From Cognatiyoonia sediminum (GTDB lineage Bacteria > Pseudomonadota > Alphaproteobacteria > Rhodobacterales > Rhodobacteraceae), in the NCBI RefSeq assembly GCF_900129845.1, contig NZ_FQXB01000001.1, positions 682,001 through 746,000 of the forward strand: a DNA stretch of 64,000 nt. The letters are read 5' to 3'. Position numbers and translations under genes: made by a program. Under the pieces are notes generated by a model. It saw nothing but the letters and a program-made list of their open reading frames with translations, did not search any database and was not told the DNA's origin. Shown here piece after piece: positions 22,675 through 31,498 of the stretch (within the stretch, counting starts at the first letter, position 1; each line of letters starts with the position of its first letter).

Positions 22675-23105
22675 ACGTACAGATGCTCGAAGATCTTATG
22701 AAAGCATTCGTCGCGTCGCAATTTGGTGACGTAAAGAAACGGACCGCAGGCGTCGCATTAGAGGTCGTTGCCTTTAGTTTCATCGGTCTCGCCATCGCGT
22801 TCTTAGCGTTAAGTTGTTTTCTATGGCTTTCGACATTTATGGAGATGTGGCTTGCCGCTTTGACTGTCTCTGCCTTGGTCTTTGGTATCTCTGGCGTCTT
22901 GATACTTGTCGGAAGGTCGATGATGCAGCGCAAAACGATCCAGCAAGAAAGCGACATCACCTCAGCAATCGAAGCGCTAACATCACTCACATCTGGTAAA
23001 GTGAAAGCGGACGGCGAAAATCCAACCCCAGAGGAGACAAATGCGACGATCTTCGGTGTCGCTCTTGCAGCTGGTGTGATCCTTGGGCGAGCCTTTAAAC
23101 GTTAA
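22671..23105 (+). CDS. Phage_holin_3_6-type membrane protein (YqjE-like)
   Basis: A 144-residue protein with two adjacent transmembrane helices (about 28-50 and 56-82) and a third hydrophobic segment at the C-terminus (IFGVALAAGVILGRAFK). The family carries a phage-holin name but is chromosomal and pairs with DUF883 proteins; no other phage gene is near. Envelope stress role likely, exact function unknown. Confidence 0.78.
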   Translation: MNVQMLEDLMKAFVASQFGDVKKRTAGVALEVVAFSFIGLAIAFLALSCFLWLSTFMEMWLAALTVSALVFGISGVLILVGRSMMQRKTIQQESDITSAIEALTSLTSGKVKADGENPTPEETNATIFGVALAAGVILGRAFKR

Positions 23106-23118
23106 TGGATCGGCAAGG

Positions 23119-23544
23119 CTAAGTTGACTTCGGTGGGATCGAATAGGTTAACGATGCGCGAGCGACGGGCCGATCATCCCCTTCGCTGTAAACTAACACA
23201 TCTCCTACAGCCAAGGCGCGACCGAGCTTCAAGATACGCGTTTCGGCTAGAAGGTCCGCCCCGGCCACAGGTTTGCGCATAAAGTCGATGCTACAATTCG
23301 TCGTCACGGCCAGGGCGACAGGACCAATGCGCGCCAGTATGGCGAGATATACACCCACATCGACCAAGCCGAACATGGATGGGCCAGAGACCGTTCCACC
23401 TGGCCTTAGGTGTCTTTGAGATGTCACCAAACGCACGGTTAAAAGCTCTTCATCCAGGCGCTCTATCTCAAAATCATCGCAGACCTGTGGAAATTCCGCT
23501 TTCAGAAACGCTTTCAAAGCGTCGGCGTCCATTTTAAGTGTCAT
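23119..23544 (-). CDS. PaaI-family hotdog thioesterase
   Basis: A 141-residue single hotdog-fold protein of the PaaI type. The motif RPGGTVSGPSMFGLVDVGVYLAI corresponds to the conserved helix region with an Asp/Gly pair, and TTNCSIDFMRKP to the strand after it. It should hydrolyse acyl-CoA thioesters. It is divergent from an enoyl-CoA hydratase gene (44 bp), suggesting a shared acyl-CoA context. Confidence 0.88.
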   Translation of the reverse strand: MTLKMDADALKAFLKAEFPQVCDDFEIERLDEELLTVRLVTSQRHLRPGGTVSGPSMFGLVDVGVYLAILARIGPVALAVTTNCSIDFMRKPVAGADLLAETRILKLGRALAVGDVLVYSEGDDRPVARASLTYSIPPKST

Positions 23545-23588
23545 ATGAGCCTCTTGGTTTGAGGCAGATGATCACGAAAGGTCCGGCA

Positions 23589-24371
23589 ATGACAATCCTA
23601 ATCCGCGAAGACATTGGCGCCGTCGCGAAATTGACCTTGAATAGCCCCGAACGCTTGAACGCTTTGTCGGATGAGATGTTGGCGGTGTTGACGTCGATGT
23701 TGGATACGCTCTCGTCGGACGCTTCGGTGAAAGCTGTGATCATAGCCGGTTCGGGCAAAGCATTTTGCGCTGGGCATGATCTGAAACAAATGCAAGCGAA
23801 ACGCGCTGACGACGATGGCGGAGCGGCGGCGTTCAAAGACCTTTTCGACCGCTGTGCGACAATGATGGGCAAGATCCAATCCCTGCCCCAACCCGTGATC
23901 GCTCAAGTTCACGGGATCGCAACAGCTGCAGGATGCCAGCTCGTTGCGACCTGCGATTTGGCTGTTGCTGCCGAGGGCACGCGCTTTGGCGTAAACGGTG
24001 TCAATATTGGGCTCTTTTGTTCGACGCCGATGGTCGCCCTGACCCGCAACATCGGACGCAAAGCGGCGTTTGAAATGCTGACCACTGGGCGCTTCATCGA
24101 AACGGAAGAAGCGCAGCGATTGGGCTTGATCAATCGACATGTGCCGGCGGACGATCTTGCCGAAGCGACTTTGGAACTGGCCCAAGCCATTGCAGGAAAG
24201 CTTGGCAGCGCCGTCCGCCATGGTAAAGGCGCCTTTTATGAGCAGGCTGAAATGACCACGCAAGATGCCTATGCGTTCACTGGCGACGTCATGGTCCGCA
24301 ACATGGCAGATGACGACACCGACGAAGGCATCAATGCCTTCTTAGAGAAACGCCCGCCTAACTGGGAGTAA
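23589..24371 (+). CDS. Enoyl-CoA hydratase/isomerase family protein
   Basis: A 260-residue crotonase-fold enzyme. The oxyanion-forming motifs are AFCAGHDLKQMQ and the GIATAAGCQLVATCDLAVA segment; FGVNGVNIGLFCSTPM follows. Cys/Gly replace one of the usual catalytic Glu positions, so hydratase activity is not certain and the protein may act on an unusual acyl-CoA, as in ECHDC3-like members. The ATG at 23589 has AAAGG upstream; the frame is open to 23538 without similarity. Confidence 0.88.
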   Translation: MTILIREDIGAVAKLTLNSPERLNALSDEMLAVLTSMLDTLSSDASVKAVIIAGSGKAFCAGHDLKQMQAKRADDDGGAAAFKDLFDRCATMMGKIQSLPQPVIAQVHGIATAAGCQLVATCDLAVAAEGTRFGVNGVNIGLFCSTPMVALTRNIGRKAAFEMLTTGRFIETEEAQRLGLINRHVPADDLAEATLELAQAIAGKLGSAVRHGKGAFYEQAEMTTQDAYAFTGDVMVRNMADDDTDEGINAFLEKRPPNWE

Positions 24372-24427
24372 CGTGCTCTTTCATCTTGGCCCATGAACTC
24401 CCCCGAAGGGTCGACCGACCAGATACA

Positions 24428-25897
24428 TTAAAGCCCGTAAATCCCGCCGAACTTGGTCTCAAGATAATCCAACAACGGCCCTTCGCTCGGCTCCTGACGG
24501 GACGCCTGAGCGATAACCTCAACCGGTTTCATCAACCCGCCGTACTGTTGAACGTTTTCGCGGAGCCATGTTGTCGCCGGTTCAGTGTTCCCTCGTGCCA
24601 GATGGTCATCAAGGTCCACAATATCCTCCCGCAAGGCAGCATGCAAACAGCCCGCATAAACGTTGCCTAGAGAATAGGTTGGGAAGTATCCGAACAGGCC
24701 TTCCGACCAATGCACGTCCTGCAGAACGCCATTTGATGGCTTTTCAACCGCAAAGCCGAAATCCGAAAGGAAGCGGTCGTTCCAAGCAGCCTCAAGATCG
24801 GCCACCGTCAAATCACCTGCGATCAAAGCGCGTTCCAAATCAAAACGTAGCATGACGTGCAGGTTATATTGCACTTCATCAGCTTCAGTCCGAATGAACC
24901 CGTCAGAGACACGGTTCACGCAGGCATAGAACGCGTCCTCATCCGAAATTCCAAAGTCACCAAATTGATCACGCATCTGACCGTAAAGCCACCCTGTGAA
25001 CGCGCGGCTGCGGCCAAGCTGATTTTCATAAATCCGGCTTTGGCTTTCGTGGACACCCATCGACACACCGCCGCCGAGCGGCGTCAATAAGTGATCAGAG
25101 TTGATGTTTTGTTCGTAGCACGCGTGACCAACCTCATGGATGGTCGAATAGAAGCAATTGAACGGATCATCAGCACTGGTGCGCGTGGTGATCCGAACGT
25201 CCAAACCAGACCCGCTGGAGAAGGGATGCACCGCTTTGTCGATGCGACCATTTTCGGTGTTGTAGCCAAAAGCTTGCGCGAGTTTCTGCGACAGAGCCAA
25301 CTGTCCGGCCTCATCGAAGGTTTGGTTCAGTTGCGCTGGTGCCGACTTGTCCAATACAGCGGCGCGTAAAGCAACAAGACGTGGTCGCAAGGCATCGAAC
25401 ATTCCGGCAATTTGGGCTCCGGTTGCCTCCGGCTCATAGCTGTCAAGCAGCGCGTCATAAGCGTCACCGCCGTCACCAACAGCTGCAGCCTCTTCTCTGC
25501 GCAGCTTGAGAACTTTTTCCAGCATCGGCAAAAACGATGCCACATCTTCGTCGGCACGGGCCTGCGCCCATACGAGATGCGCCAAAGATGTCGTCTTGGC
25601 CAATTCTTCGGCTAAATCGGACGGCATCCGCATGGTCCGATCATAGTCTTTCTGGATGTGGTAGAGGTTAGCCTTGGCGACGTCATCGGTAGCCTCAGCC
25701 TTCGCCAACCATTCCCCAACCTGCGGGTTCGTGCGCCGCGCATGAAGTACGCTTGCCATGGCGGCGTGTTCTTCCGCCCGTTGCGGCGTCGCGCCTTCCG
25801 GCATCATCGTTTCTTGGTCCCAACCCAGTCGCCCAGCAACCTGCGACAAAGCTTGGGTCTGGCGTTCATAAGCCATTAGGTCATCATAGGCACTCAT
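24428..25897 (-). CDS. M32-family carboxypeptidase (Taq type)
   Basis: A 489-residue metallo-carboxypeptidase with the zinc motif HEVGH (in TIHEVGHACYEQN) and a downstream ESQSRIYENQLGRS motif with the third ligand Glu. It trims C-terminal residues from peptides in the cytoplasm. The start at 25897 (MSAYDDLMAYERQTQ) fits the family and shares a base with the ctaA stop (TGATG), so the two genes are co-transcribed. Confidence 0.95.
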   Translation of the reverse strand: MSAYDDLMAYERQTQALSQVAGRLGWDQETMMPEGATPQRAEEHAAMASVLHARRTNPQVGEWLAKAEATDDVAKANLYHIQKDYDRTMRMPSDLAEELAKTTSLAHLVWAQARADEDVASFLPMLEKVLKLRREEAAAVGDGGDAYDALLDSYEPEATGAQIAGMFDALRPRLVALRAAVLDKSAPAQLNQTFDEAGQLALSQKLAQAFGYNTENGRIDKAVHPFSSGSGLDVRITTRTSADDPFNCFYSTIHEVGHACYEQNINSDHLLTPLGGGVSMGVHESQSRIYENQLGRSRAFTGWLYGQMRDQFGDFGISDEDAFYACVNRVSDGFIRTEADEVQYNLHVMLRFDLERALIAGDLTVADLEAAWNDRFLSDFGFAVEKPSNGVLQDVHWSEGLFGYFPTYSLGNVYAGCLHAALREDIVDLDDHLARGNTEPATTWLRENVQQYGGLMKPVEVIAQASRQEPSEGPLLDYLETKFGGIYGL

Positions 25898-27039
25898 CAG
25901 GCGGCTCCTGCTATTTTTTCGGGGATTGGATAGCGGCTCATAAATCGTGCACGTAGGATCAACACCCACAAAACGATGGCTCCGATCTGATGGACGATCG
26001 CAATGTTCCATGGCGCATAATACATGACCGTCACGATACCGATGACCATTTGTAGGAACATCATCGCGAGCACGAGATTGAAACTGAACCGGATCGAGGT
26101 GTTGGCGCTTTTGCTGGCCATCCGCCAAACAACGACCGCGTAGATGAACAGGAGATACCCCGCCATTCGGTGCATGAATTGAACCAACCCAGCATCTTCA
26201 AAAAAGTTTCGCCAGACAGGTGTTAGGCCAAAGGGTTCGGGTGGAAAGAACCCACCTGCCATCAACGGCCAATCTGGATAAGCCCTGCCCGCATCAATCC
26301 CCGCGACCAGAGCGCCAAGCAGGATTTGCAGAAAGGCAAAATGCATCAAACCCGTCGACATCGACCACATCTTTGCATCGCCGCTTCGACGCGCTTGCAG
26401 TAAATCTGCCTCTCGTCGAGACAGCTGCATGATGTACCAAGCGATAAATCCGAAGATAACAAAGGCCAGTCCAAGGTGGATCGCCAAACGATAGGATGCC
26501 ACATCAAGCATCCCAGGTTTGAGGCCGGACGATACCATCCACCAACCGATCGCCCCTTGAAGACCTCCAAGGGCACCGATGAACAAGAGTTTCTGGGTCC
26601 ACCCGGTCGGGATTTGTCGCCGTATTGCAAAATAGGCAAAGCCTATGGCCCACACGAGGCCAATCACACGGCCCAGCTGCCGGTGGCCCCATTCCCACCA
26701 ATAGATGACTTTGAATTCCTCCATCGTCATCCCGATATTTTGTTCGGTGTATTCGGGGATTTGCTTGTATTTCTCGAACTCTAGATCCCACGCCTCTGCC
26801 GACATCGGCGGCAAGGCCCCGGTTACTGGCTTCCATTCCGTGATCGACAAACCGCTATCTGTCAGACGTGTCAGCCCACCGACGACGATCATCACAGCCA
26901 CCAACCCAAACAGAACAAATAACCAAGCGCGAATAGCGCCACGAGCACCCTGCCCGCCACGATCAATCGCCCCCGGCGTTGCCACCTGTTTTTCGGTGGT
27001 GCCGACGTCTTCAAAAATGGAACGCGGTTTGTCTGCCAT
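25897..27039 (-). CDS. ctaA: Heme A synthase (COX15/CtaA)
   Basis: A 380-residue inner-membrane enzyme oxidising heme O to heme A for cytochrome c oxidase. It shows about eight transmembrane helices and the heme-ligand histidines in WEWGHRQLGR, AIHLGLAF, QFMHRMAGY and IVHQIGAIV. The first large extracytoplasmic loop (GLSITEWKPVTGALPP) is type 2, the COX15 class of alphaproteobacteria. GGAGG precedes the ATG. It lies 75 bp downstream of the oxygenase gene on the same strand. Confidence 0.96.
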   Translation of the reverse strand: MADKPRSIFEDVGTTEKQVATPGAIDRGGQGARGAIRAWLFVLFGLVAVMIVVGGLTRLTDSGLSITEWKPVTGALPPMSAEAWDLEFEKYKQIPEYTEQNIGMTMEEFKVIYWWEWGHRQLGRVIGLVWAIGFAYFAIRRQIPTGWTQKLLFIGALGGLQGAIGWWMVSSGLKPGMLDVASYRLAIHLGLAFVIFGFIAWYIMQLSRREADLLQARRSGDAKMWSMSTGLMHFAFLQILLGALVAGIDAGRAYPDWPLMAGGFFPPEPFGLTPVWRNFFEDAGLVQFMHRMAGYLLFIYAVVVWRMASKSANTSIRFSFNLVLAMMFLQMVIGIVTVMYYAPWNIAIVHQIGAIVLWVLILRARFMSRYPIPEKIAGAA

Positions 27040-27114
27040 TGGGGCCTCCTGTCTTGGGCGGCAAACTATGGTGCCAGACCAGACAGGACAAGGTGGTGCG
27101 GCAAAACTACCGTT

Positions 27115-27951
27115 TTAGTCGATAAATTCATCGCTCCGCAGGCCGGCGCGTTCGTAATGAATAGGCAGCACGCGCCCGTAGAGTTGCTTACAGCGCTCTG
27201 GGGTTGCCACCATGTCGGGTTGATCCACCCAAGAAAAGATTGCCACATAGCGCGGCGTTGGCCCCGATAGTGGGGTGACACGATGAAGCGAATATCGCCC
27301 CCGGAAAATCTGTAAATCACCTGGTTCGAGGTGAAGTGTTTTGACCAGATCAGAAGACCCATCGAGCACACGCGCAACTTCAGCGAAGTTTTCATCGCCC
27401 TTGCGAACATTGGGGGCATATTCGAATGCGCCGCCATCATCCGCATTTTGAAGCGCGAGAGTGACCGTAAAGTTATTGGTGTCAAAATGCCAAGGGAAGC
27501 CATTGCCCTCTTCCGCCGCATTCACGATCACATCTGCCAAGGGGTCGGCGTATGGAAAAAACGCATCTTCTTGCAGGCAGTTTTTGACGAAACCGGAGAA
27601 GACAACGTTTTCATAGAGGCTGCGTAGTGGCCCTTCGGGTGGGAAATTATCGGCAGGCACAAAGCAATTGGAACGATCAAAGAACTGCCGTCGAGGGTGG
27701 TCGTGAGGTAAACAGGGATCGTCTTGCGTGAAATATGCGTTTGTACGGCCCGTCGATTTATGACCTTTATGGGCAACGCTATCCGCCTCTTTCAACATCG
27801 ATGCCAATCCAACTTTGCTCGCGAAACCTTTCAGGACGGCGCACCCATCATCGGCTAAGTCTGCTTGCACCTGTTTTACGAGCGCGGCACGATTTTCGCC
27901 TTCCTCAAAAATTGGAAAGCGATCCATATTGATAAGGTGTTGCGCATCCAT
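27115..27951 (-). CDS. Fe(II)/2-oxoglutarate-dependent oxygenase
   Basis: A 278-residue soluble oxygenase. The iron facial triad is visible as His155-x-Asp157 (WHFDTNN) and His223 (YSLHRVTP), with Arg234 (TPRYVAIFSW) for 2-oxoglutarate. It resembles the HalD/BesD-related family, but the halogenases of that group have Gly in place of Asp, so hydroxylation is expected here. The substrate may be a free amino acid or similar small molecule; that is inference. The ATG at 27951 has GGGAGGA six bases upstream. Not obviously related to heme A synthesis despite being next to ctaA. Confidence 0.78.
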   Translation of the reverse strand: MDAQHLINMDRFPIFEEGENRAALVKQVQADLADDGCAVLKGFASKVGLASMLKEADSVAHKGHKSTGRTNAYFTQDDPCLPHDHPRRQFFDRSNCFVPADNFPPEGPLRSLYENVVFSGFVKNCLQEDAFFPYADPLADVIVNAAEEGNGFPWHFDTNNFTVTLALQNADDGGAFEYAPNVRKGDENFAEVARVLDGSSDLVKTLHLEPGDLQIFRGRYSLHRVTPLSGPTPRYVAIFSWVDQPDMVATPERCKQLYGRVLPIHYERAGLRSDEFID

Positions 27952-28030
27952 GATTGATCCTCCCGCTATAGGGATGATCAAACATTGCATAAGAGTTGGT
28001 CTTGTCTGAAAACGACAGATGCGCCGGTCG

Positions 28031-29146
28031 TTAAGTTTCAGGTTGAGGCGGGATCAGCACAAGTTTCCCAACATGCTTCTTTTCCAAAAAGCCCTTTTGC
28101 GCCTGAACAATCTCGGACAAAGGATATTTGCCTGCGAGGAACGGCCTAATCTCGCTTCTTTCGATGTAGGAAATGAGGTTCGGAAACACTGGTTCGTCCC
28201 AAGCCGTTGACCCGATCAACTGGATGTCTTTGAGGTACATGTCTCTCATATCGAGCGACACAATTGGCCCTGCGATTGCACCCGACGTCACGAACCGCCC
28301 GCCTCGTTTCAGCACCTTTAGCATGTTCGGAAAACCTGTGCCACCGACGTTGTCAACGACCACATCAACGGATTGCTCGCCAAGCGCCGCAACCACATCT
28401 TCGTTACGGTCGAGGAGATGATAGGCCCCGAGCGATCGCAACTGATTGTGTTTCGAAGCCCCCGAAATCGCTGTGACCTTAGCACCCCGCCTAAGGGCAA
28501 GTTGGACGGTGGCACTGCCGACACCGCCGGAGGCACCGGCCACCAACACATGTTCGCCGGCTTTCACGTTGGCGCGGTGTAGCATGTTCTCAGAGGTGCC
28601 ATAGGCGCAGGGAATAGCGGCAAGCTCAGCGTCTGACCAATCGACATCGACGGCAAAGGCTTCGGACGCAGGAACCACGACGTATTCGGCGAAGGCTCCG
28701 TCAAAGTCAGATGCCATCCAGATGTTGTCCATCGTGTCGTAACCATTGGGGCGCATACAGGCTCGTACAATGACACGCTCACCGATCCTGGAGGCATCAA
28801 CGCCCTCTCCAACGGCTGCAACTCGTCCGCAGCAATCGGTGCCTTGGATGAATGGGAACGGTGTTGCTTCGTTCCAGCCGCCATCAGCCTTTTGTTCGCT
28901 TTTTTCGGATTGCTCATCAGAGGTGGCGTCTGTGCTTTCTGTCACGGAGGATGAATACCATCCGAGCCGCGTATTGATTTCTGTGTTGTTTACGCCCGCC
29001 GCTAGGACACGCAGCAATACCTCACCGGCTTTGGGTTGAGGAATTGGAACCGCGCGATACTCCAGCTTGTCAAAGCCACCATTGCCTGTGGTGACAACTG
29101 CCATCATTGTCTTGTCGTGTCCTGAAGTGTCGAACCGATCCATCAT
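28031..29146 (-). CDS. Zinc-independent MDR oxidoreductase (quinone reductase-like)
   Basis: A 371-residue medium-chain dehydrogenase/reductase. The N-terminal catalytic fold has AAGVNNTEINTRLGWYS, and the Rossmann domain has VLVAGASGGVGSATVQLA. The loop after residue 65 is unusually long, Ser-, Glu- and Asp-rich (about 25 residues). No full set of catalytic zinc ligands is evident. It should reduce quinones or enones with NADPH. The start overlaps the trmJ stop by 4 bp. Confidence 0.85.
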   Translation of the reverse strand: MMDRFDTSGHDKTMMAVVTTGNGGFDKLEYRAVPIPQPKAGEVLLRVLAAGVNNTEINTRLGWYSSSVTESTDATSDEQSEKSEQKADGGWNEATPFPFIQGTDCCGRVAAVGEGVDASRIGERVIVRACMRPNGYDTMDNIWMASDFDGAFAEYVVVPASEAFAVDVDWSDAELAAIPCAYGTSENMLHRANVKAGEHVLVAGASGGVGSATVQLALRRGAKVTAISGASKHNQLRSLGAYHLLDRNEDVVAALGEQSVDVVVDNVGGTGFPNMLKVLKRGGRFVTSGAIAGPIVSLDMRDMYLKDIQLIGSTAWDEPVFPNLISYIERSEIRPFLAGKYPLSEIVQAQKGFLEKKHVGKLVLIPPQPET

Positions 29147-29889
29147 TCATCCCCCCGCTCTTTCCAACGTACCATCTGGCGCAAAACCCCGTGCAGCATT
29201 TGCACATCCGCCCGCGTCAATGGCATCCGGCTCCATAGGTTACGTAGGTTGATCTTCATATTTGCTGCTTTGGCTTCAGGGTAAAAGAAACCCGCATCCT
29301 GCATCCGTGTTTCATAGTGATCCGCGAGCTTTTCAATCTCGATCTGTTCGGCCCAATCGCCTTCCATGCTGACGGTCTGGGGAACGACCTCTTCAGTCGC
29401 TCGTCGCCATTCGTATCCCATGAGGAGGACGCACTGGGCTAGATTTAAGCTGGGAAAATCAGGGTTCACAGGCACCGTCACAATCGCATTCGCGCGGGAA
29501 ATATCATCGTTCTCCATCCCCGCCCGCTCCGGACCAAACATCACTGCAACCTTCTGGCCTTTCGCGATGCGCTGCGCTGCGTCTTGCATCGCGGCCTCTG
29601 GCGAGAAAACCGGTTTGGTCAATTCACGAGGACGAGCCGTGGTCGCATAGACATAAACGCAGTCGCCAATTGCATCAGCGGTGCTGTCAAACAGCTGTGC
29701 GTAGTCCAACACTCGACCCGCGCCCGAAGCCATTGCGACCGCCTTTTGGTTAGGCCACCCGTCGCGCGGGCTGGTGATCCGCATCCGGTCGAGGCCGAAA
29801 TTCAACATGGCACGCGCCGCCGCACCGATGTTTTCGCCCATCTGAGGGCGGATCAAAACGAATGCGGGCTGAGGTGCGGCGCTGGGCAT
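29143..29889 (-). CDS. trmJ: tRNA (Cm32/Um32) methyltransferase TrmJ
   Basis: A 248-residue SpoU-superfamily enzyme with the deep trefoil knot: FVLIRPQMGENIGAAARAM near the start, then VMFGPERAGMENDDIS and SLNLAQCVLLMGYE. The C-terminal extension fits TrmJ, which 2'-O-methylates position 32 of tRNA. The start at 29889 (MPSAAPQPAF) fits; the frame is open 18 codons further upstream. Coupled to the MDR gene downstream. Confidence 0.92.
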   Translation of the reverse strand: MPSAAPQPAFVLIRPQMGENIGAAARAMLNFGLDRMRITSPRDGWPNQKAVAMASGAGRVLDYAQLFDSTADAIGDCVYVYATTARPRELTKPVFSPEAAMQDAAQRIAKGQKVAVMFGPERAGMENDDISRANAIVTVPVNPDFPSLNLAQCVLLMGYEWRRATEEVVPQTVSMEGDWAEQIEIEKLADHYETRMQDAGFFYPEAKAANMKINLRNLWSRMPLTRADVQMLHGVLRQMVRWKERGDE

Positions 29890-30016
29890 GGGCGTTCCTT
29901 TACAAGATCGCGGCGTGATACGCTGAGCTTGTAGGCAAGGCAAGGATTGGAAAATTCACTGCCGTTGCCGAGCCGACTAAGGCACGAGATTGCTAAACCC
30001 CATAGCCAAGAGCCGA

Positions 30017-30042
30017 AAACATCGCTAAAACGCGCGATGTTT
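30017..30042. repeat. 9-bp inverted repeat in the leader of the ThiE-like gene
   Basis: AAACATCGC (30017-30025) and GCGATGTTT (30034-30042) are perfect inverse complements around an eight-base loop, 22 bp before the ATG at 30064. It could be an operator or a leader hairpin. The conserved TPP-riboswitch motifs are not present. Confidence 0.55.
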
Positions 30043-30063
30043 GAAGACCTTAGGGGGATTGGC

Positions 30064-30687
30064 ATGACAGACGCCGCCGAACAGCCACAGATCTATCTGA
30101 TCACCCCGTCGGACTTTGATCTTTCCACCTACCCAACGACGCTCGCCCGTTGTCTTGATGCGACGCCTGTGGCTTGTGTCCGCTTAATTCTTGGTACGAA
30201 TGAAGAAGACAAGGTGATCCGTGCGGCGGACGCCCTTCGCGAAGTCACACAGGCCCGTGACGTTGCCTTGGTAATCGACACACATGTGCAAATGGTGGAA
30301 CGTCTGGGGCTTGACGGTGTTCACCTTTCGGATGGGGCTCGATCTGTCTTGAAGGTCCGCAAGGAACTTGGGGACGATGCAATCGTTGGGGCCTACTGCG
30401 GCAACTCAAGCCACGACGGTATGACAGCCGGTGAGCTTGGTGCGGATTACATCGCCTTTGGCCCAACTGGTGAGTCAGCTTTGGGTGGCGGAGACCTTGC
30501 GCCGCTTGATCTATTTCAGTGGTGGTCGCAGATGATCGAAGTGCCGGTCGTTGCCGAAGGTGCCTTGACCGATCAGCTGATCTCAGAATTTTCCCCGTTC
30601 ACCGATTTCTTCGGCATTGGCGATGAAATCTGGACCTCGGACAACCCCGAAAGCAGACTCTTGGATTTTGTGGCCGCTATGGCTTAG
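30064..30687 (+). CDS. ThiE-like thiamine phosphate synthase family protein
   Basis: A 207-residue TIM-barrel protein of the thiamine monophosphate synthase family, which joins the pyrimidine and thiazole halves of thiamine. Seen are the QIYLITPSDFDL start, DTHVQMVERLGLDGVHLSDG and ADYIAFGPTGESALGGG. The usual SxHD/pyrophosphate motifs are partly altered (NSSHDGMTAGELGAD is present). AGGGGG lies seven bases before the ATG. No other thiamine gene is near, so a different substrate is possible. Its end overlaps the convergent olsA by 11 bp. Confidence 0.78.
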   Translation: MTDAAEQPQIYLITPSDFDLSTYPTTLARCLDATPVACVRLILGTNEEDKVIRAADALREVTQARDVALVIDTHVQMVERLGLDGVHLSDGARSVLKVRKELGDDAIVGAYCGNSSHDGMTAGELGADYIAFGPTGESALGGGDLAPLDLFQWWSQMIEVPVVAEGALTDQLISEFSPFTDFFGIGDEIWTSDNPESRLLDFVAAMA

Positions 30688-31498
30688 CCGTCAAGGCATC
30701 CCGCACTTGAGTTTCGAGTTCTTTCGCCATTACCTTTCTATCGGCATAACCCGTTCGAACGACTGGCGGATGAAAGACGACTTCGATTGAACCCTGTTTG
30801 AGCGTACCGAGCACTGACCAGAGGTGTGGCCCCATGTCCATGTCGCCCCACCATCCGTAGAACCGCTGATCCCGACCTTCCGGTGCCGCATAGTTCAAAG
30901 TCACAGCTTGAAGCTTCATGCCATCAAACTCCTTGCCAAAAAACGCTGCGAATAACGTCGGCTTAAATGGAAGAACTTGAAGTCCGTCAGTTGAAGTGCC
31001 TTCCGGAAAGAAGAGCAGTTTATGCCCTTCCCTTAGTCGATCTTCAAAAAGTTTGACTTGGTGATGCGCCTCTTTCCTGTCTCGCACGACGAAGACCGTC
31101 CCGGTCGCTCGCGCGAGCCATCCGATGCCGGGCCATCCCGCAACCTCTAACTTTGAAACAAAATAAAGCCGCGTGGCGGCGTTGAGCGCGAATATATCCA
31201 GCCAACTTGAGTGATTGGCCACCAAGGCCCCAGAGCTAACAATAGGCTGGCCCGTGATGCGGTATCGTATGCCAAGAATGAGGAGCGCGGTTCTACAGAC
31301 GCCTTGAGTAATCCATGGCGTAACCGGACGTTTGGAACCAAAAACTGGGCGCTCCAAAAGCCGCAAAAAAAGCAGGACCAATAGGCCTGCTACGATCAGA
31401 GTGAGAAGCAAAGCTCCGCGCAAGATCGCGACGACCGCTCCCCGCGCGCCGACTGGCGGTCTTGGCGGAATATCATCCGAATACCACGTACTGCTCAT
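30677..31498 (-). CDS. olsA: Lyso-ornithine lipid O-acyltransferase (PlsC family)
   Basis: A 273-residue membrane acyltransferase: one strong transmembrane helix at about 25-48, the HX4D motif in NHSSWLD and the FPEGTSTDG motif for phosphate or head-group binding. Next to olsB it is best read as OlsA, adding the second fatty acyl chain to lyso-ornithine lipid. On its own it could be a 1-acylglycerol-3-phosphate acyltransferase. Its start overlaps the olsB stop by 4 bp. Confidence 0.88.
   Translation of the reverse strand: MSSTWYSDDIPPRPPVGARGAVVAILRGALLLTLIVAGLLVLLFLRLLERPVFGSKRPVTPWITQGVCRTALLILGIRYRITGQPIVSSGALVANHSSWLDIFALNAATRLYFVSKLEVAGWPGIGWLARATGTVFVVRDRKEAHHQVKLFEDRLREGHKLLFFPEGTSTDGLQVLPFKPTLFAAFFGKEFDGMKLQAVTLNYAAPEGRDQRFYGWWGDMDMGPHLWSVLGTLKQGSIEVVFHPPVVRTGYADRKVMAKELETQVRDALTAKP

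Noticed and set aside
22363-23105. Prophage remnant, because one protein has a holin-type domain
   Set aside because: The DUF883 plus holin-like pair is a common chromosomal envelope-stress pair; no capsid, integrase or lysin genes are near.
29890-30063. TPP riboswitch before the ThiE-like gene
   Set aside because: The CUGAGA and related conserved segments are absent; only a simple inverted repeat is present.
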